From assembly GCA_963824985.1 (NCBI GenBank), contig CAWGRQ010000024.1, positions 1-64,000 of the forward strand: a DNA stretch of 64,000 bases, read 5' to 3'. Position numbers and translations under genes: made by a program. The stretch's first letter is position 1, and each line of letters opens with the position of its first letter. Positions 47,044 through 59,975 of the stretch are shown piece after piece. A model generated the notes under the pieces. The model did not search any database, had not been told where the DNA came from, and saw only the letters and a program-made list of their open reading frames with translations. This DNA is from JAFNAG01 sp963824985. Lineage in GTDB: Bacteria; Acidobacteriota; UBA6911.

Positions 47044-48331
47044 TTGAATCTAGAAATTGTTGAAATCAACAGCTGCAAGAAAAACCTGGTCGCGGAAGTG
47101 CCGGCGGAGCAGGTGGAGGATGAAATCAGCCGGCTCGCCAACAAGTATGCCCGGCAAGCCAAAGTTCCGGGATTCCGGCCGGGCAAGGTTCCGCTGACCA
47201 TTATCCGGCAGCGGTTCGGCGCCGATTTGCGGAGCGACGTGACCCAGGAAATCATCAGCCGCACCTGGCGGCAGACGGTTGAAGAACGGGGACTGCAGCC
47301 GCTCACAGAACCGGTTGTGGAGAAAGTGGAGTCCGATGCCGGTCAGCCGCTTAAATTCGTGCTCGCCTTCGAAGTTCTGCCTAAGATAGAAATCATTGAT
47401 TACAAAGGCATTACAATAGCACCGACTCCCGTTGCAATCCAGGACTCGGATGTCGATGCCGCCATGGAGCACCTGCGGCAGGAAAATGCCCAGTTTGTCC
47501 CGGTTGAGAACGGCACGGTTGGAGATGGGCACTATGTGACGATCAGGCTGGATGGGGAATTCGATGGCGGAGGCAAACCGATCCACGAAGAGGACGCGAC
47601 CTTGATTGTAGGGGCGCCGCAGACCAACCGTGAGTTCTCAGAAAACCTCCTGGGGTCCCGGGTCGATGAACTCCGGACTTTTGAGGTCTCCTATCCGGAG
47701 GATTATCGCCAGAAGCGATTGGCTGGGAAAAGAGTCCATTATCAGGCTAAAGTCAAGGAAATAAAGGAAAAACAGGTTTCCGAACTCAACGATGACTTCG
47801 CGCGTGATATCGGGTCCGCGAGCCTTGAGGAGTTGCGCAGCAAGGTGCGGGACGAATTGGTAACGAAGGCCGGGCAAGCTGCCGAAGAGAAGGCGAGGGA
47901 AGCGGTCCTGGATCAGATGGTCCAGCGCTCATCATTTGATATTCCCGAAATCATGGTGCAGGAAGAACTGGAGGACCATGGTCGAAGGATCGCAGCCAAT
48001 CTGGCTCGCCAGGGAATCGACGTAAACAAGACCTCCATTGACTGGAAGAAGATTTTCGACGAAGAGCGGCCACACGCTGAATCGTCCGTTCGTCGACAAC
48101 TGGTACTGGATGCGATCGCGCGCCAGGAGCACATGGAAGTAACCGAGCAGGAGATCGACGAGGAGTTCCAGAAGATCGCGGGCCGGGGCGGGAAATCGGC
48201 TGCGGCGATACGGGCTCAGTTCGAAAAGGATCAACGCCTTCAGGCATTTAGGATGTTTTTGCTCCAGAATAAGGCGCTTGATTTCATCTATCGCAATGCT
48301 ACTATTACGGGGGGTGAGGCATTGGCTTTAA
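47044..48331 (+). CDS. tig: Trigger factor
   Basis: Ribosome-bound chaperone and peptidyl-prolyl isomerase. The N-terminal ribosome-binding domain is complete and includes the signature PGFRPGKVPLTIIRQRFG. An FKBP-like domain follows (VTIRLDGEFDG, REFSENLLGSRVDELRTFEV), then the helical C-terminal domain ending in LLQNKALDFIYRNATITG. TTG 47044 is the chosen start (NLEIVEINSCKKNLVAEVPA); an open frame reading through the tRNA upstream is not the gene. As printed there is no stop before clpP. Removing one G from the six-G run at 48309-48314 would place a TAA at 48329-48331, which is where this entry ends. Confidence 0.88.
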
Positions 48332-48909
48332 TACCCATGGTTGTCGAGCAGACGAATCGAGGCGAACGCGCCTACGATATTTACTCGCGCCTTCTCAAAG
48401 ACAACATCATCTTCCTCGGCACGCCGATTGACGACAACGTGGCCAATGTGGTCACGGCGCAGCTGCTCTTCCTGGAAGCCGAAGATCCTGAGAAGGACAT
48501 ATCGCTCTATATCAATTCTCCCGGCGGTTCGATTTCGGCCGGAATGGCAATTTACGACACCATGCAGTTTATCCGGCCGGATGTGACGACTATCTGCATC
48601 GGCCAGGCCGCCAGCATGGCGGCACTGCTGCTGGCTGCAGGAGCTCCCGGGAAGCGGTTTGCGCTGCCCAATTCCAGGATTCTGATCCACCAGCCGTCGA
48701 TGAGCGGCCTGTCCGGCCAGGCGACCGATATCGATATTCATGCCCGGGAGATTCTCCGGCTGCGTGAGGAAATGAGCAAGATTCTGGCCCACCACACAGG
48801 GCAGACAATGGAAAAGATCCACCAGGATGTCGAACGTGATTACATCATGACGGCGAGTCAGGCCAAGGATTATGGTATTGTGGACCAGGTCATCTCCAAA
48901 AAAGAATAA
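48322..48909 (+). CDS. clpP: ATP-dependent Clp protease proteolytic subunit
   Basis: Serine protease core of ClpXP. The sequence begins ALIPMVVEQTNRGERAYDIY. The catalytic Ser is in GQAASMAALLLAAG, the His in ILIHQPSMSGLSGQ and the Asp in VERDYIMTASQAKDYG. TTG 48322 gives a start matching short ClpP proteins; ATG 48337 is the alternative. In the printed sequence the frame is continuous with tig, so the two appear as one 621-residue polyprotein. That is probably due to one extra G. It is followed by clpX 30 bases later, the classical order. Confidence 0.9.
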   Translation: MALIPMVVEQTNRGERAYDIYSRLLKDNIIFLGTPIDDNVANVVTAQLLFLEAEDPEKDISLYINSPGGSISAGMAIYDTMQFIRPDVTTICIGQAASMAALLLAAGAPGKRFALPNSRILIHQPSMSGLSGQATDIDIHAREILRLREEMSKILAHHTGQTMEKIHQDVERDYIMTASQAKDYGIVDQVISKKE

Positions 48910-48939
48910 CGGGTCAGCGGCTCCAGCTGGAGGATCCCG

Positions 48940-50175
<1,236 letters not shown>

Positions 50176-50183
50176 CCGACAGT

Positions 50184-52571
50184 ATGGCACACGAAGATTC
50201 CAAAAAAACCGAACGACTGCCCATGATCCCTATCCGGGACGTGGTGGTTTTCCCGCACATGATGATTCCGTTTGTGATCGGGCGCCCGTCTTCCGTCCGG
50301 GCCCTCGAGTTCGCCCACGAAGGATCCAAGCGGGTGTTTCTCGCCACTCAGATCGACGCTTCGGTGGATGAGCCTAGGGCCAAAGACATTTACAGCATCG
50401 GGACGGTCGCCAACATCGTGCAGAGCGTCAAGCTCTCGGACGGCAACATCAAGGTGCTCGTCGAAGGTATTCAGCGGGTCCGGGCACTGCGTCTCATTAC
50501 CGAACCGGGGTTTTTTGTCGCCGACGTGGAACTGCTCGAGGAGGAGTTGACCCCCAGCGCCCGCACCAGCCTGCTGGTCAAGCGGTTACAGTCGGTGTTC
50601 GAGCAGTTTTCCAAGCTCAGCCATCACGTCAACTATGACGCGATCCTGAACGCGATGAAGAATCTCGAACCTTCCAAGCTGGCCGACAACATCTGCGCCA
50701 ACCTGCCCATCAGCATCGAGGAGAAGCAGCAACTCCTGGAGACCATCGACCTTGCCGAGCGGATCGAAAAAATCAACGAGATCATCGAGGTCGAGATCGA
50801 GAAGATCAAGGTCGACCGCAACATCCAGGGTCGGGTCAAACGCCAGATGGAGCGGGCCCAAAAAGAGTACTACCTCAACGAGAAGATGAAGGCGATCCAG
50901 AAAGAACTGGGGCGCAAGGACGAAAAGTCCGAACTGGAAGATCTGAAGAAGCAGGTCGAAGCGGCCAAAATGCCGAAGGATGCGCACGACAAGGCCGTCA
51001 AGGAGATCCAGCGGCTGGAGATGATGCCTCCCATGTCGGCCGAATCCACCGTCTCGCGTACGTACCTGGACTGGCTGCTGGCAGTGCCCTGGAACAAGAA
51101 GTCGAAGGAAATCCGGGACATGCGCTGGTCGATGAAGGTCCTCGAGGAGGATCATTACGGCCTGGAAAAGATCAAGGACCGGATTACGGAGTTCCTGGCG
51201 GTGCGCAGCCTGCTGAAAAAGCCGCAAGGAACGATTCTGTGCTTCGTCGGACCGCCGGGCGTCGGCAAGACCTCGCTCGGGAAATCGATTGCGCGCGCCA
51301 CGGGCCGGCAAGTTTGTGCGACTGTCGCTCGGCGGTGTGCGGGATGAAGCGGAAATTCGCGGCCATCGGCGGACTTACATCGGCGCTCTGCCCGGGCAGA
51401 TCATCCAGTACATGAAGAAGGCCGGTACGAGCAACCCGGTGTTTATGCTCGATGAAGTCGACAAGATGAGCATGGATTTCCGTGGCGACCCTTCGGCCGC
51501 CCTGCTGGAAGTGCTCGATCCCGAGCAGAACCACATGTTCGTGGATCATTACCTGGACACCGAATTCGACCTCTCGATGGTCATGTTCATCGCCACCGCC
51601 AACGTGCTGCACACAATTCCGCGCGCTCTTCAGGACCGCATGGAAGTGATCCAGCTTTCCGGGTACACCGAGCTCGAAAAACTGCAGATCGCCAAGCGAT
51701 TCCTGGTCCACAAGCAGGTGGAGGCAAACGGACTCAAGCCCGAACAGCTTGCCTTTACCGATGAGGGCCTGCTCGAGCTGATCCGCAAGTATACGCGTGA
51801 GTCGGGAGTCCGAAACCTGGAGCGTGAGATCGCCAATGTCTGTCGCAAGACGGCCAAGAAGATCGTCACGGACGAAGCCACCGAACAGCAGGTCACTCCG
51901 GAAGTGGTCGAGCAGCTGCTCGGCAAGCCGAAGTTCCGCGAACAGGACGATCCGGGAGGGGAACCAGGTCGGGCCTGGCTTGCGGCCTGGCCTGGACCGA
52001 GGTCGGGGGTGAAGTGCTGTTTACCGAAGCCACCCTGATGGATGGCAAGGGACAGTTGACGATGACCGGCAAGCTTGGTGAGGTCATGCAGGAATCGGCG
52101 CGCGCCGCCATGTCCTTTGTCCGCAGCCGGGCGTCCATGTATGGCATCAACCGGGATTTTCACCGAAAGATGGATCTGCACATCCACATTCCGGAAGGGG
52201 CCATACCCAAGGATGGACCATCTGCCGGGATCACTTTAGCGACCACGATCGTTTCCGTGCTGACGCGCATTCCGGTTCGTGCCGACGTCGCCATGACCGG
52301 GGAGATCACGCTGCGCGGCAAGGTTCTGCCGGTCGGCGGGGTGAAGGAAAAACTTCTGGCAGCTCATCGAGCCGGCATCAAGGAAGTGATCCTGCCCAAG
52401 GAGAACGAGAAGGATCTTCAGGACATCCCGCAGGACATCCTGGAAGAGATGAAAGTCAACCTCGTGGAAACCATGGACGAAGTCTTGCAAGTCGCCCTCG
52501 AGAGGCTTCCTGTGCCTCAAGGGCCGGTGACGGAAATGTCCGTCCGACCGAACGAAGGCATTGCACACTAG
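50184..52571 (+). CDS. lon: Lon protease, two frameshifts
   Basis: ATP-dependent serine protease for protein quality control. The N-terminal LON domain (LPMIPIRDVVVFPHMMIPFV), coiled region (QKEYYLNEKMKAIQKELG), AAA+ module (CFVGPPGVGKTSLGKSIARA, NPVFMLDEVDKM) and protease domain (PKDGPSAGITLATTIVSVLT with catalytic Ser, and LPVGGVKEKLLAAHRAGIKE with Lys) are all present. The frame changes near 51306 (an extra C in GGCCGGCAAG, where KFVRLSLGGVRDEAEIRG should follow) and near 51955. With those fixed the protein has a normal length of about 796 residues. Since the rest is strongly conserved, sequence error is the likely cause. Confidence 0.9.
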
Positions 52572-52601
52572 CGGTTCGGAAACCCTCAAGATGCATCAGT
52601 C

Positions 52602-53180
52602 GTGAAGCAAGCTCAGGTTGAGTTCATCGCTAGCGCTTTTGTCCAGCGTGAATTTCCGCGTGCGGAGATCCCTGAGATCGTTCTGGCCGGCCGCTCGAAT
52701 GTCGGCAAGTCGAGTCTGCTCAATCGGCTGGTCGGGATCAAGGGTCTGGCGCGAATCAGCGCCACTCCGGGCAAGACGCGGAGCATCAATTTTTATCGGT
52801 ACGAGAGCTCGTTCTTTCTCGTCGATTTGCCCGGTTTCGGCTACGCCAAGGGACGAGGCGCCAGCCGCGAATGGAAGGTGCTTGTCGAGCAGTACTTCAA
52901 GAGCAGGACGGTTGTGGCGCTTGTGATCCACCTGGTGGATGCCCGCCTGCCGCCCACGGCGCTCGACATTCAGTTCGCGGAGTGGCTCGATACTCTTGGC
53001 ATCGCCCGGCTGGTTGTCGCGACCAAGGTGGACAAGCTGTCCGGAAATCAGCGGGCGGTGCAACAGCGGGCCCTGAACGGAGTATTTCCTGAAGTCAATG
53101 TGATTTATTCTTCTGCAACGACAGGTGTCGGCTGCAAGGAGATCTGGAACCGGGTGGTGGAAGCCGCCCGAAATCAATAA
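52602..53180 (+). CDS. engB: Ribosome biogenesis GTP-binding protein YsxC/EngB
   Basis: Essential GTPase for large ribosomal subunit assembly, 192 residues. G1 is in IVLAGRSNVGKSSLLNRLVG, G2 near TPGKTRSINFY, G3 in LVDLPGFGYAKG and G4 in VVATKVDKLSG. The GTG start at 52602 lies 30 bases after lon. It belongs to the same orientation group as lon and rho and its frame is intact. Confidence 0.94.
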   Translation: MKQAQVEFIASAFVQREFPRAEIPEIVLAGRSNVGKSSLLNRLVGIKGLARISATPGKTRSINFYRYESSFFLVDLPGFGYAKGRGASREWKVLVEQYFKSRTVVALVIHLVDARLPPTALDIQFAEWLDTLGIARLVVATKVDKLSGNQRAVQQRALNGVFPEVNVIYSSATTGVGCKEIWNRVVEAARNQ

Positions 53181-53247
53181 CCCCGAGAGAATTCCCCGAG
53201 AGATTTTTTAGTGACCTACCGGAACTTCTCCCCCCTGGAGGGTAGTT

Positions 53248-54568
<1,321 letters not shown>

Positions 54569-54686
54569 CCGGTCGGGAAAAGCCGAATGACAACGGATCA
54601 AAGAGCGGAAGGAAACCCTCCGAAAGCCTCATTGTAGCGCAGTGCGCGCGTGTTGATCCGGCCCCAAGAGCCGAACCTCGAAGAAT

Positions 54687-54727
54687 TTGAAGACCGCGAA
54701 GAATCTCTTCTCCTTCGCGGTCTTCAA
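54687..54727 (+). terminator. 15-bp hairpin after rho
   Basis: TTGAAGACCGCGAAG (54687-54701) and CTTCGCGGTCTTCAA (54713-54727) form a perfect 15-bp stem with an 11-nt loop, about 120 bases beyond the rho stop. No U-run follows, so it may act as a transcript-stabilising or bidirectional structure rather than a classical terminator. The rest of 54569-54912 has no recognised gene. Confidence 0.5.
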
Positions 54728-54912
54728 GCTTCAGGCTGCAGGCGCAGCAATCCCGAATTCCTGTCACCTGAAATGCGGCAGACTGCTCAACTGGTAATGC
54801 CGTATTTCGCCCCTGGGATGGAGCGGGTGGTCCGTTCGCTGGACCGGGAACCCCATTCCCGGATTCCTGTATAGCGTTGCCGGCGTCTGCATCATGTGGT
54901 ATGGTTAGCCAT

Positions 54913-55149
54913 ATGAAGACAACCATCAGTATTGCTGATGATCTCCTCAATAAGGCCAAGGCCCGGGCGATCGAGGAGAAAAAGACGCTGCGTGAGGTGG
55001 TGGAAGAGGCTTTACGCCTTCGGCTATCCGAAGGCCCACCGCGCCGGTTTCGCCTTAGGCGGCATTCGTTCCAGGGGGAAGGGCTCCAGACGGGTATAGC
55101 TGAGGGTGACTGGGAACAACTGCGGGATCTCATTTATAGGATCGGCTGA
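54913..55149 (+). CDS. vapB: VapB-type antitoxin
   Basis: 78-residue protein with a ribbon-helix-helix type start (KTTISIADDLLNKAKARAIE, KKTLREVVEEALRLRL) typical of DUF2191/VapB antitoxins. The C-terminal tail (GLQTGIAEGDWEQLRDLIYR) would bind the toxin. It is separated by 3 bases from the downstream PIN-domain gene. ATG 54913 is preferred because it begins the RHH fold. It probably represses its own promoter through that domain. Confidence 0.8.
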   Translation: MKTTISIADDLLNKAKARAIEEKKTLREVVEEALRLRLSEGPPRRFRLRRHSFQGEGLQTGIAEGDWEQLRDLIYRIG

Positions 55150-55152
55150 ACT

Positions 55153-55587
55153 TTGATCGCTGTCGATACCAACATCCTCGTTTACGCCCATCGTGCAGAT
55201 TCCCCATGGCATGCCAGGGCAGATGCCGCCGTGGCAGCACTGGCGGAAAGCAGTTCTCTGTGGGCCCTTCCATGGGCGTGCCTGCACGAATTTTTGGCCA
55301 TCGTCACTCATCCCCGCATTTACAATCCGCCGACGCCCCTTGACGACGCGCTCGAACAGATCCAATGCTGGCTGGAATCTCCAAACCTGGTGCTGCTGAG
55401 CGAAGGGGAGGATTTCTTCACCTCCTGGCGCGAAGTAATACGCAAGGCGGGGATCAAGGGAGGAGCGGTGCATGACGCGCGCATCGTTGCCCTCTGCCTC
55501 CACCATGCAGTCCGAACCCTGCTCTCAGCGGACCGCGATTTCAGCCGGTTCCCGCAATTGCGTACCGAGAACCCACTCCTGAAATAG
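55153..55587 (+). CDS. vapC: VapC-type PIN-domain toxin
   Basis: 144-residue PIN-domain ribonuclease. The acidic metal-binding residues are Asp5 (MIAVDTNILVYAHRAD), Glu46 (CLHEFLAIVTHP), Asp108 (GGAVHDARIVALCL) and Asp127 (LLSADRDFSRF). It begins with TTG at 55153, close behind vapB, so the pair should be cotranscribed and coupled. The LHEFLAIVTHPRIYNPPT segment resembles a well-known VapC subgroup. Targets are not predictable from sequence. Confidence 0.87.
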   Translation: MIAVDTNILVYAHRADSPWHARADAAVAALAESSSLWALPWACLHEFLAIVTHPRIYNPPTPLDDALEQIQCWLESPNLVLLSEGEDFFTSWREVIRKAGIKGGAVHDARIVALCLHHAVRTLLSADRDFSRFPQLRTENPLLK

Positions 55588-55804
55588 CAGCGCCTTGAGA
55601 TCAACGAAGCTGAAATCTTCAGACGCTTTGGCGGGTGGCTCGTCTTTGCGGGCGAGGTTTGCTTTGCGAGCCGCGGCGATGGAGAACCTGGTTCCCAGTC
55701 CGGCCTGGACGGCAGATGACGGATCTATCCTCTCCGAGGAACGGCCCCTTTAATGTAAGATAGGGCGCATTCGATGAGTCTCGGGTTTCGGGGGTAGCCT
55801 GATA
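55588..55804. other. Spacer after VapBC, possible promoter
   Basis: No gene is seen in 217 bases. TAAGAT at about 55754 could be a -10 element for the next gene, but no convincing -35 lies at the right distance. Confidence 0.35.
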
Positions 55805-57897
55805 ATGCTGCTGTTCGGTGCGGTGATGTTGCTGAGCGCGTTCCTGCTCTTCCTGGTCCAGCCTCTGATCGGAAAGTTCATTCTCCCATGGTTCGGCGGG
55901 ACCCAGGGGGTCTGGACGACCTGCCTGCTCTTCTTTCAGGCTCTTCTTCTGGGTGGCTACGCCTACGCGCACGCCCTGGCAAACCGGCGGCAACCGCGTC
56001 TTCAGGCTCTGGTGCACCTGTTGCTCATTAGCGCCACGATCTTCCTGCTCCCCATTATCCCTTCAACGGCCTGGAAGCCGGTTGACGGCAACTCTCCGAT
56101 CCCCGGATCCTGGCCCTGCTGCTCGTGACCATCGGCGCGCCCTATTTCGTCCTGTCGGCGACCGCTCCGCTGCTGCAATGGTGGTTCAGCCACTCACGCC
56201 CGGAGGTATCTCCATACCGGCTCTATTCCCTTTCAAACCTCGGTTCACTCCTGGCGATCGTTCTCTATCCGATCCTGGTCGAACCGTTCTTGAGCCTCAG
56301 CCGGCAGGCTTCTCTCTGGTCCTGGAGCTACGCTGCGTTCGCTTTGCTGTGCGCCCTGCTGGCGATGAAAATGATCCGTGCGCCCAAATCGACCGTTCCC
56401 GGCGCGAGTGATGATGTGATGGCCGAAGGACCCAGGCCGGGTCTCGATCATCGCCTGCTCTGGCTGGCCCTTACCGCCTGCAGTTCGGTCATGTTGCTGG
56501 CCACAACCAACCAGATGTGCCAGGATGTCGCGGTAATTCCCCTGCTCTGGATTCTTCCGCTTGCTCTTTACCTGCTTTCTTACGTCCTGTGTTTTCAGCA
56601 TCCACGACTCTACCGGCGCCCTTTCTTTATTAGCGCGTTGGCGGGATCGATGGCGTGGACCGGTTACGTGCTGTTTCAAAGCGTCGTCATGGCATTGCCG
56701 CTGCAGATTCTCAGCTATTCGCTCACACTTTTTACTGCCTGCATGGTATGCCACGGGGAGCTGGTGCGCCTTAAACCCGTACCGCGCTTTCTCACGACGT
56801 TTTACCTGATGGTTGCCGGAGGCGGTGTTCTGGGCGGTGGGTTCGTCACTCTTGCGGCGCCGCACCTGTTCCGGGGTTTCTGGGAATATCACCTCGGATT
56901 GCTCGCCACGGCGCTGCTGACTTTGATCGTTCTCTTTCGTGACCCCCAGGGACCGTTATATCGCGGACGTCCCGTCGAGGCCTGGGCAGCGTTGTACCTT
57001 CCCGTCGCGGCCCTCACGATTGTTCTCTCGGTTCAAATCTGGGTGCTGATGAAGGATACGGTCGAAACCACGCGCAACTTCTTCGGCGTCCTGCGGGTGA
57101 TTGATGAGCGCAAGGACGGTCCCGGCGATCGGCGGCTTGCCTTGATGCATGGCCGCATCCAGCACGGTTTCCAGTATCTGGATCCGAAGAAGCGCCTGCA
57201 GCCCACCTCCTATTACACCCCCGACAGCGGAGTCGGCCTGGCGATCCGCTTTCATCCGATCCGGCTCGCAAATAAAGGGTCCCAGGGGAATCTGCGCATC
57301 GGCGTAATCGGCCTGGGAGTCGGGACGCTGGCAAGTTACGGAACAGCGGGTGACTATCTTAGGTTCTACGAAATCAATCCCGATGTGATCCGGTTGTCGC
57401 AGAAATATTTCACCTATCGCCGGGATAGCCCCGCCCGCATCGAGGTCGTTACCGGGGACGCGCGCATCTCAATGGAAATGGAACGTCAGCGCCGGGAATC
57501 CCAACAGTTTGACGTGCTGGCCGTGGACGCGTTCAACAGCGATGCCATCCCGGTCCACCTGCTGACGCGCGAGTGTTTTCAGACGTATCTCTATCATCTG
57601 AAAAACGACGGCATTCTGGCCGTGCACATCAGCAATCGATATTTCGATCTCGGACCCGTGGTTCGCGGACTGGCGGCAGTGGACCCGGATCGCGGCCTGC
57701 AGGCGCTCCGCATCAGCAGAGAACAAGACGACAGCCGGGGCATCGCCGCAACCACCTGGATCCTGCTCACCGCCAACCCAGCCTTTCTGGCGCAATCCGA
57801 GATCCGCGCGAGCGTCACGCCCTGGGATGATTCTTCGCCACGGACGCTCATTTGGACCGATGATTACAGTAACCTGCTCAGCATGTTGCGCCGCTGA
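55805..57897 (+). CDS. Membrane-fused spermidine-synthase-like protein, one frameshift
   Basis: About 697 residues. The N-terminal half carries roughly eight or more membrane helices (LLFGAVMLLSAFLLFLVQPL, IGKFILPWFGGTQGVW). The C-terminal half is a spermidine-synthase-like methyltransferase fold: RIGVIGLGVGTLASYG, RFYEINPDVIRLSQ, VLAVDAFNSDAIPVHLLTRE. Fusions of this kind are widespread in Acidobacteriota and related groups. It is unclear whether they bind polyamines, and residues of true spermidine synthase are only partly kept. The frame shifts near 56094, between GNSPI and RILALLLVTIGAPYFVLSAT. Cellular role unknown. Confidence 0.75.
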
Positions 57898-57919
57898 ATA
57901 GTCTGATGCCGGAAGGCCT

Positions 57920-59929
57920 ATGACCAAGTCAAAACGTAAACCGGTACGGGACAAGCGGGACCAGTCCAAGGTCGCGCCATCCAGACATCCGGATGCCCTC
58001 ATACTGGTCTTTTTGGCCATCGCAACGGTCGCAGTATTCGGCAGTGTCTGGAACTACGAATTCGTCAGCTACAGCGATCCCGAATACGTCGCAACCAATC
58101 CCGTCGTGGGGGCCGGCATAACCGCGGCGGGAACGGAATGGGCCCTGACCTCATATCGTGTCGGCAAGTGGTTTCCCTTGAGCTGGCTTTCGCACATGGT
58201 CGATTGCCAGCTTTTCGGGCTGCGCAGCGGGCTGCATCACATCATGAATCTGCTGCTGCACCTGGGCAGCACACTTCTTTTGTTCACACTGCTTCGGAGG
58301 ATGACGGGCAATCGCTGGCGCAGTGCTTTGGTTGCTTTCCTTTTCGCTCTTCACCCTTTGCATGTCGAGACTGTGGCCTGGGTAGCGCAAAGAAAAGAAA
58401 TTCTGAGCGCGATTTTCTGGTTTGCGACTATCTGGACCTATCTGCAGTATGTTGAACGCCCGCGGCTCGGCCGGTATCTGCTGCTTATCCTTCTGTTTTG
58501 CCTGGGTCTGATGTCCGGGCCGACGGTGATTGCCTTACCCTTGGTGCTGGTGCTGTTGGACGTGTGGCCATTGCGTCGCATCCGCATGGCGGAGCCTGAG
58601 GGCGCCGGCAAGTCGATGAAGCAGGAGAAGTCCGGTCGCGAGTTGAAATCCTTCCCCGGCATCCTCCTGGAAAAAGCCGTGCTCTTCGAACTCTCCGCCG
58701 CGACGGCGGTAGTGACGGCTGTTTTCCAGAAACCCGCCGCATCCATCATGCCTCAGGAATTCTTCCCAATCGGTACGCGGCTGGCGAACGCACTCACATC
58801 CGCGGTTGTATATATCCGGCAAACCCTCTGGCCCGCGGGGCTCGCCGTCGCTTATCCCCATGCGTCGCCGCCGCCTGCCTGGCAGGCCATCGGCGCCGGA
58901 CTGGCCCTGGCAGGCGTCTCGTTTCTGGCACTGCGCCTCATCCGCCGCTTTCCCTACATCGCCGTCGGATGGTTCTGGTATCTCGCCGCCTTGGCGCCGG
59001 CAATCGGATCGGTTCTGGCCAGAGCCGAACCTCAGGCCGATCGATACACCTACATCCCTCTGATCGGACTCTTCCTGGTCCTGTCATGGGGTGTCGCCGA
59101 CGCCTTTGCCCGCCGGCAGAACCGGAAACCCGTGCTGGTGTTCGTCTCCGCCGCGGTGTGTTCTGTTTGCATGCTTCTGTCATGGAATCAGGTGCAGCAT
59201 TGGCGGAGCAGCGAGTCGCTCTTCCGGCGCGCGATCGATGTGACGGGGGGCAGTTATATCGGGTATTACGGGCTGGCCGGGACACTCCGCGATCAGGGAC
59301 GCGACCAGGAGGCAGTATTACCGTACGCCGAGGCCATCCGATTGGCCCCGGGCGATGCCAAGGCGTACGGGGAACTCGCGGATGTCTTTATAAAGCAGGA
59401 AAAGATCAACGAAGCAATTACGTTATACCGGGAGGCCGTGCGCCTGAATCCGAACTCACAGCAGGATCGCATCCGTCTGGGGATTGCTCTCACGCAGGCC
59501 GGAAAAGCCGCCGATTCGATCGAGCAGCTGGCCGAAGCGATCAAAACGGTTCCCGGATCCGTGGATGCTCACTACAACCTGGGTCAGGCTTATGCCGCGG
59601 CAGGACAGTTCGGGGAAGCCGCCGCACAATTCACGGAGGTCATTCGTCTGCAGCCCGATAATGTTGAAGCCCACTATAATCTGGGCACGTCTCTCGCCCG
59701 CCAGGACAAGATGATCGAGGCCGTGGCCGAATTCGAACAGGCCATCAGGTTGAAACCCGGCTATGCAAATGCCCACAATAACCTCGGCAGCGCACTGGCA
59801 AATTTGGGGCGGATCGATGAAGCGGTCGCCCACTTTTCGGAAGCAGTCCGTCTGGCGCCGGACTCCCCGGATGCTCGGCGCAACCTGCAATACGGACTCA
59901 CCCTTCAAGGCAAACCCGCAAAACGATAA
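57920..59929 (+). CDS. TMTC-like membrane protein with C-terminal TPR repeats
   Basis: 669-residue protein. The N-terminal half has about ten membrane helices and the motif set of TMTC-like putative O-mannosyl/glycosyl transferases: NYEFVSYSDPEYVATNPVVG, PLSWLSHMVDCQLFGLRSGL and ALHPLHVETVAWVAQRKEIL. The conserved acidic DPEY and the His-rich HPLHVE stretch are in place. The C-terminal 220 residues hold about six TPR units (AEAIRLAPGDAKAYGELADV, VEAHYNLGTSLARQDKMIEA). It probably glycosylates or assembles envelope proteins. Its substrate is unknown. GGAAGG precedes ATG 57920. Confidence 0.78.
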   Translation: MTKSKRKPVRDKRDQSKVAPSRHPDALILVFLAIATVAVFGSVWNYEFVSYSDPEYVATNPVVGAGITAAGTEWALTSYRVGKWFPLSWLSHMVDCQLFGLRSGLHHIMNLLLHLGSTLLLFTLLRRMTGNRWRSALVAFLFALHPLHVETVAWVAQRKEILSAIFWFATIWTYLQYVERPRLGRYLLLILLFCLGLMSGPTVIALPLVLVLLDVWPLRRIRMAEPEGAGKSMKQEKSGRELKSFPGILLEKAVLFELSAATAVVTAVFQKPAASIMPQEFFPIGTRLANALTSAVVYIRQTLWPAGLAVAYPHASPPPAWQAIGAGLALAGVSFLALRLIRRFPYIAVGWFWYLAALAPAIGSVLARAEPQADRYTYIPLIGLFLVLSWGVADAFARRQNRKPVLVFVSAAVCSVCMLLSWNQVQHWRSSESLFRRAIDVTGGSYIGYYGLAGTLRDQGRDQEAVLPYAEAIRLAPGDAKAYGELADVFIKQEKINEAITLYREAVRLNPNSQQDRIRLGIALTQAGKAADSIEQLAEAIKTVPGSVDAHYNLGQAYAAAGQFGEAAAQFTEVIRLQPDNVEAHYNLGTSLARQDKMIEAVAEFEQAIRLKPGYANAHNNLGSALANLGRIDEAVAHFSEAVRLAPDSPDARRNLQYGLTLQGKPAKR

Positions 59930-59947
59930 ACTGAAGGATCAACCGAT

Positions 59948-59965
59948 CCGGGGGTGACCCCCCGG
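59948..59965. terminator. GC-rich hairpin between convergent genes
   Basis: CCGGGGG (59948-59954) pairs with the CCCCCGG part of CCCCCCGG (59958-59965) over 7 bp. It lies between the TPR gene's stop and the opposing gene's stop. It could serve either direction, though the U-runs are poor. Confidence 0.45.
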
Positions 59966-59975
59966 TACCTTCAAT

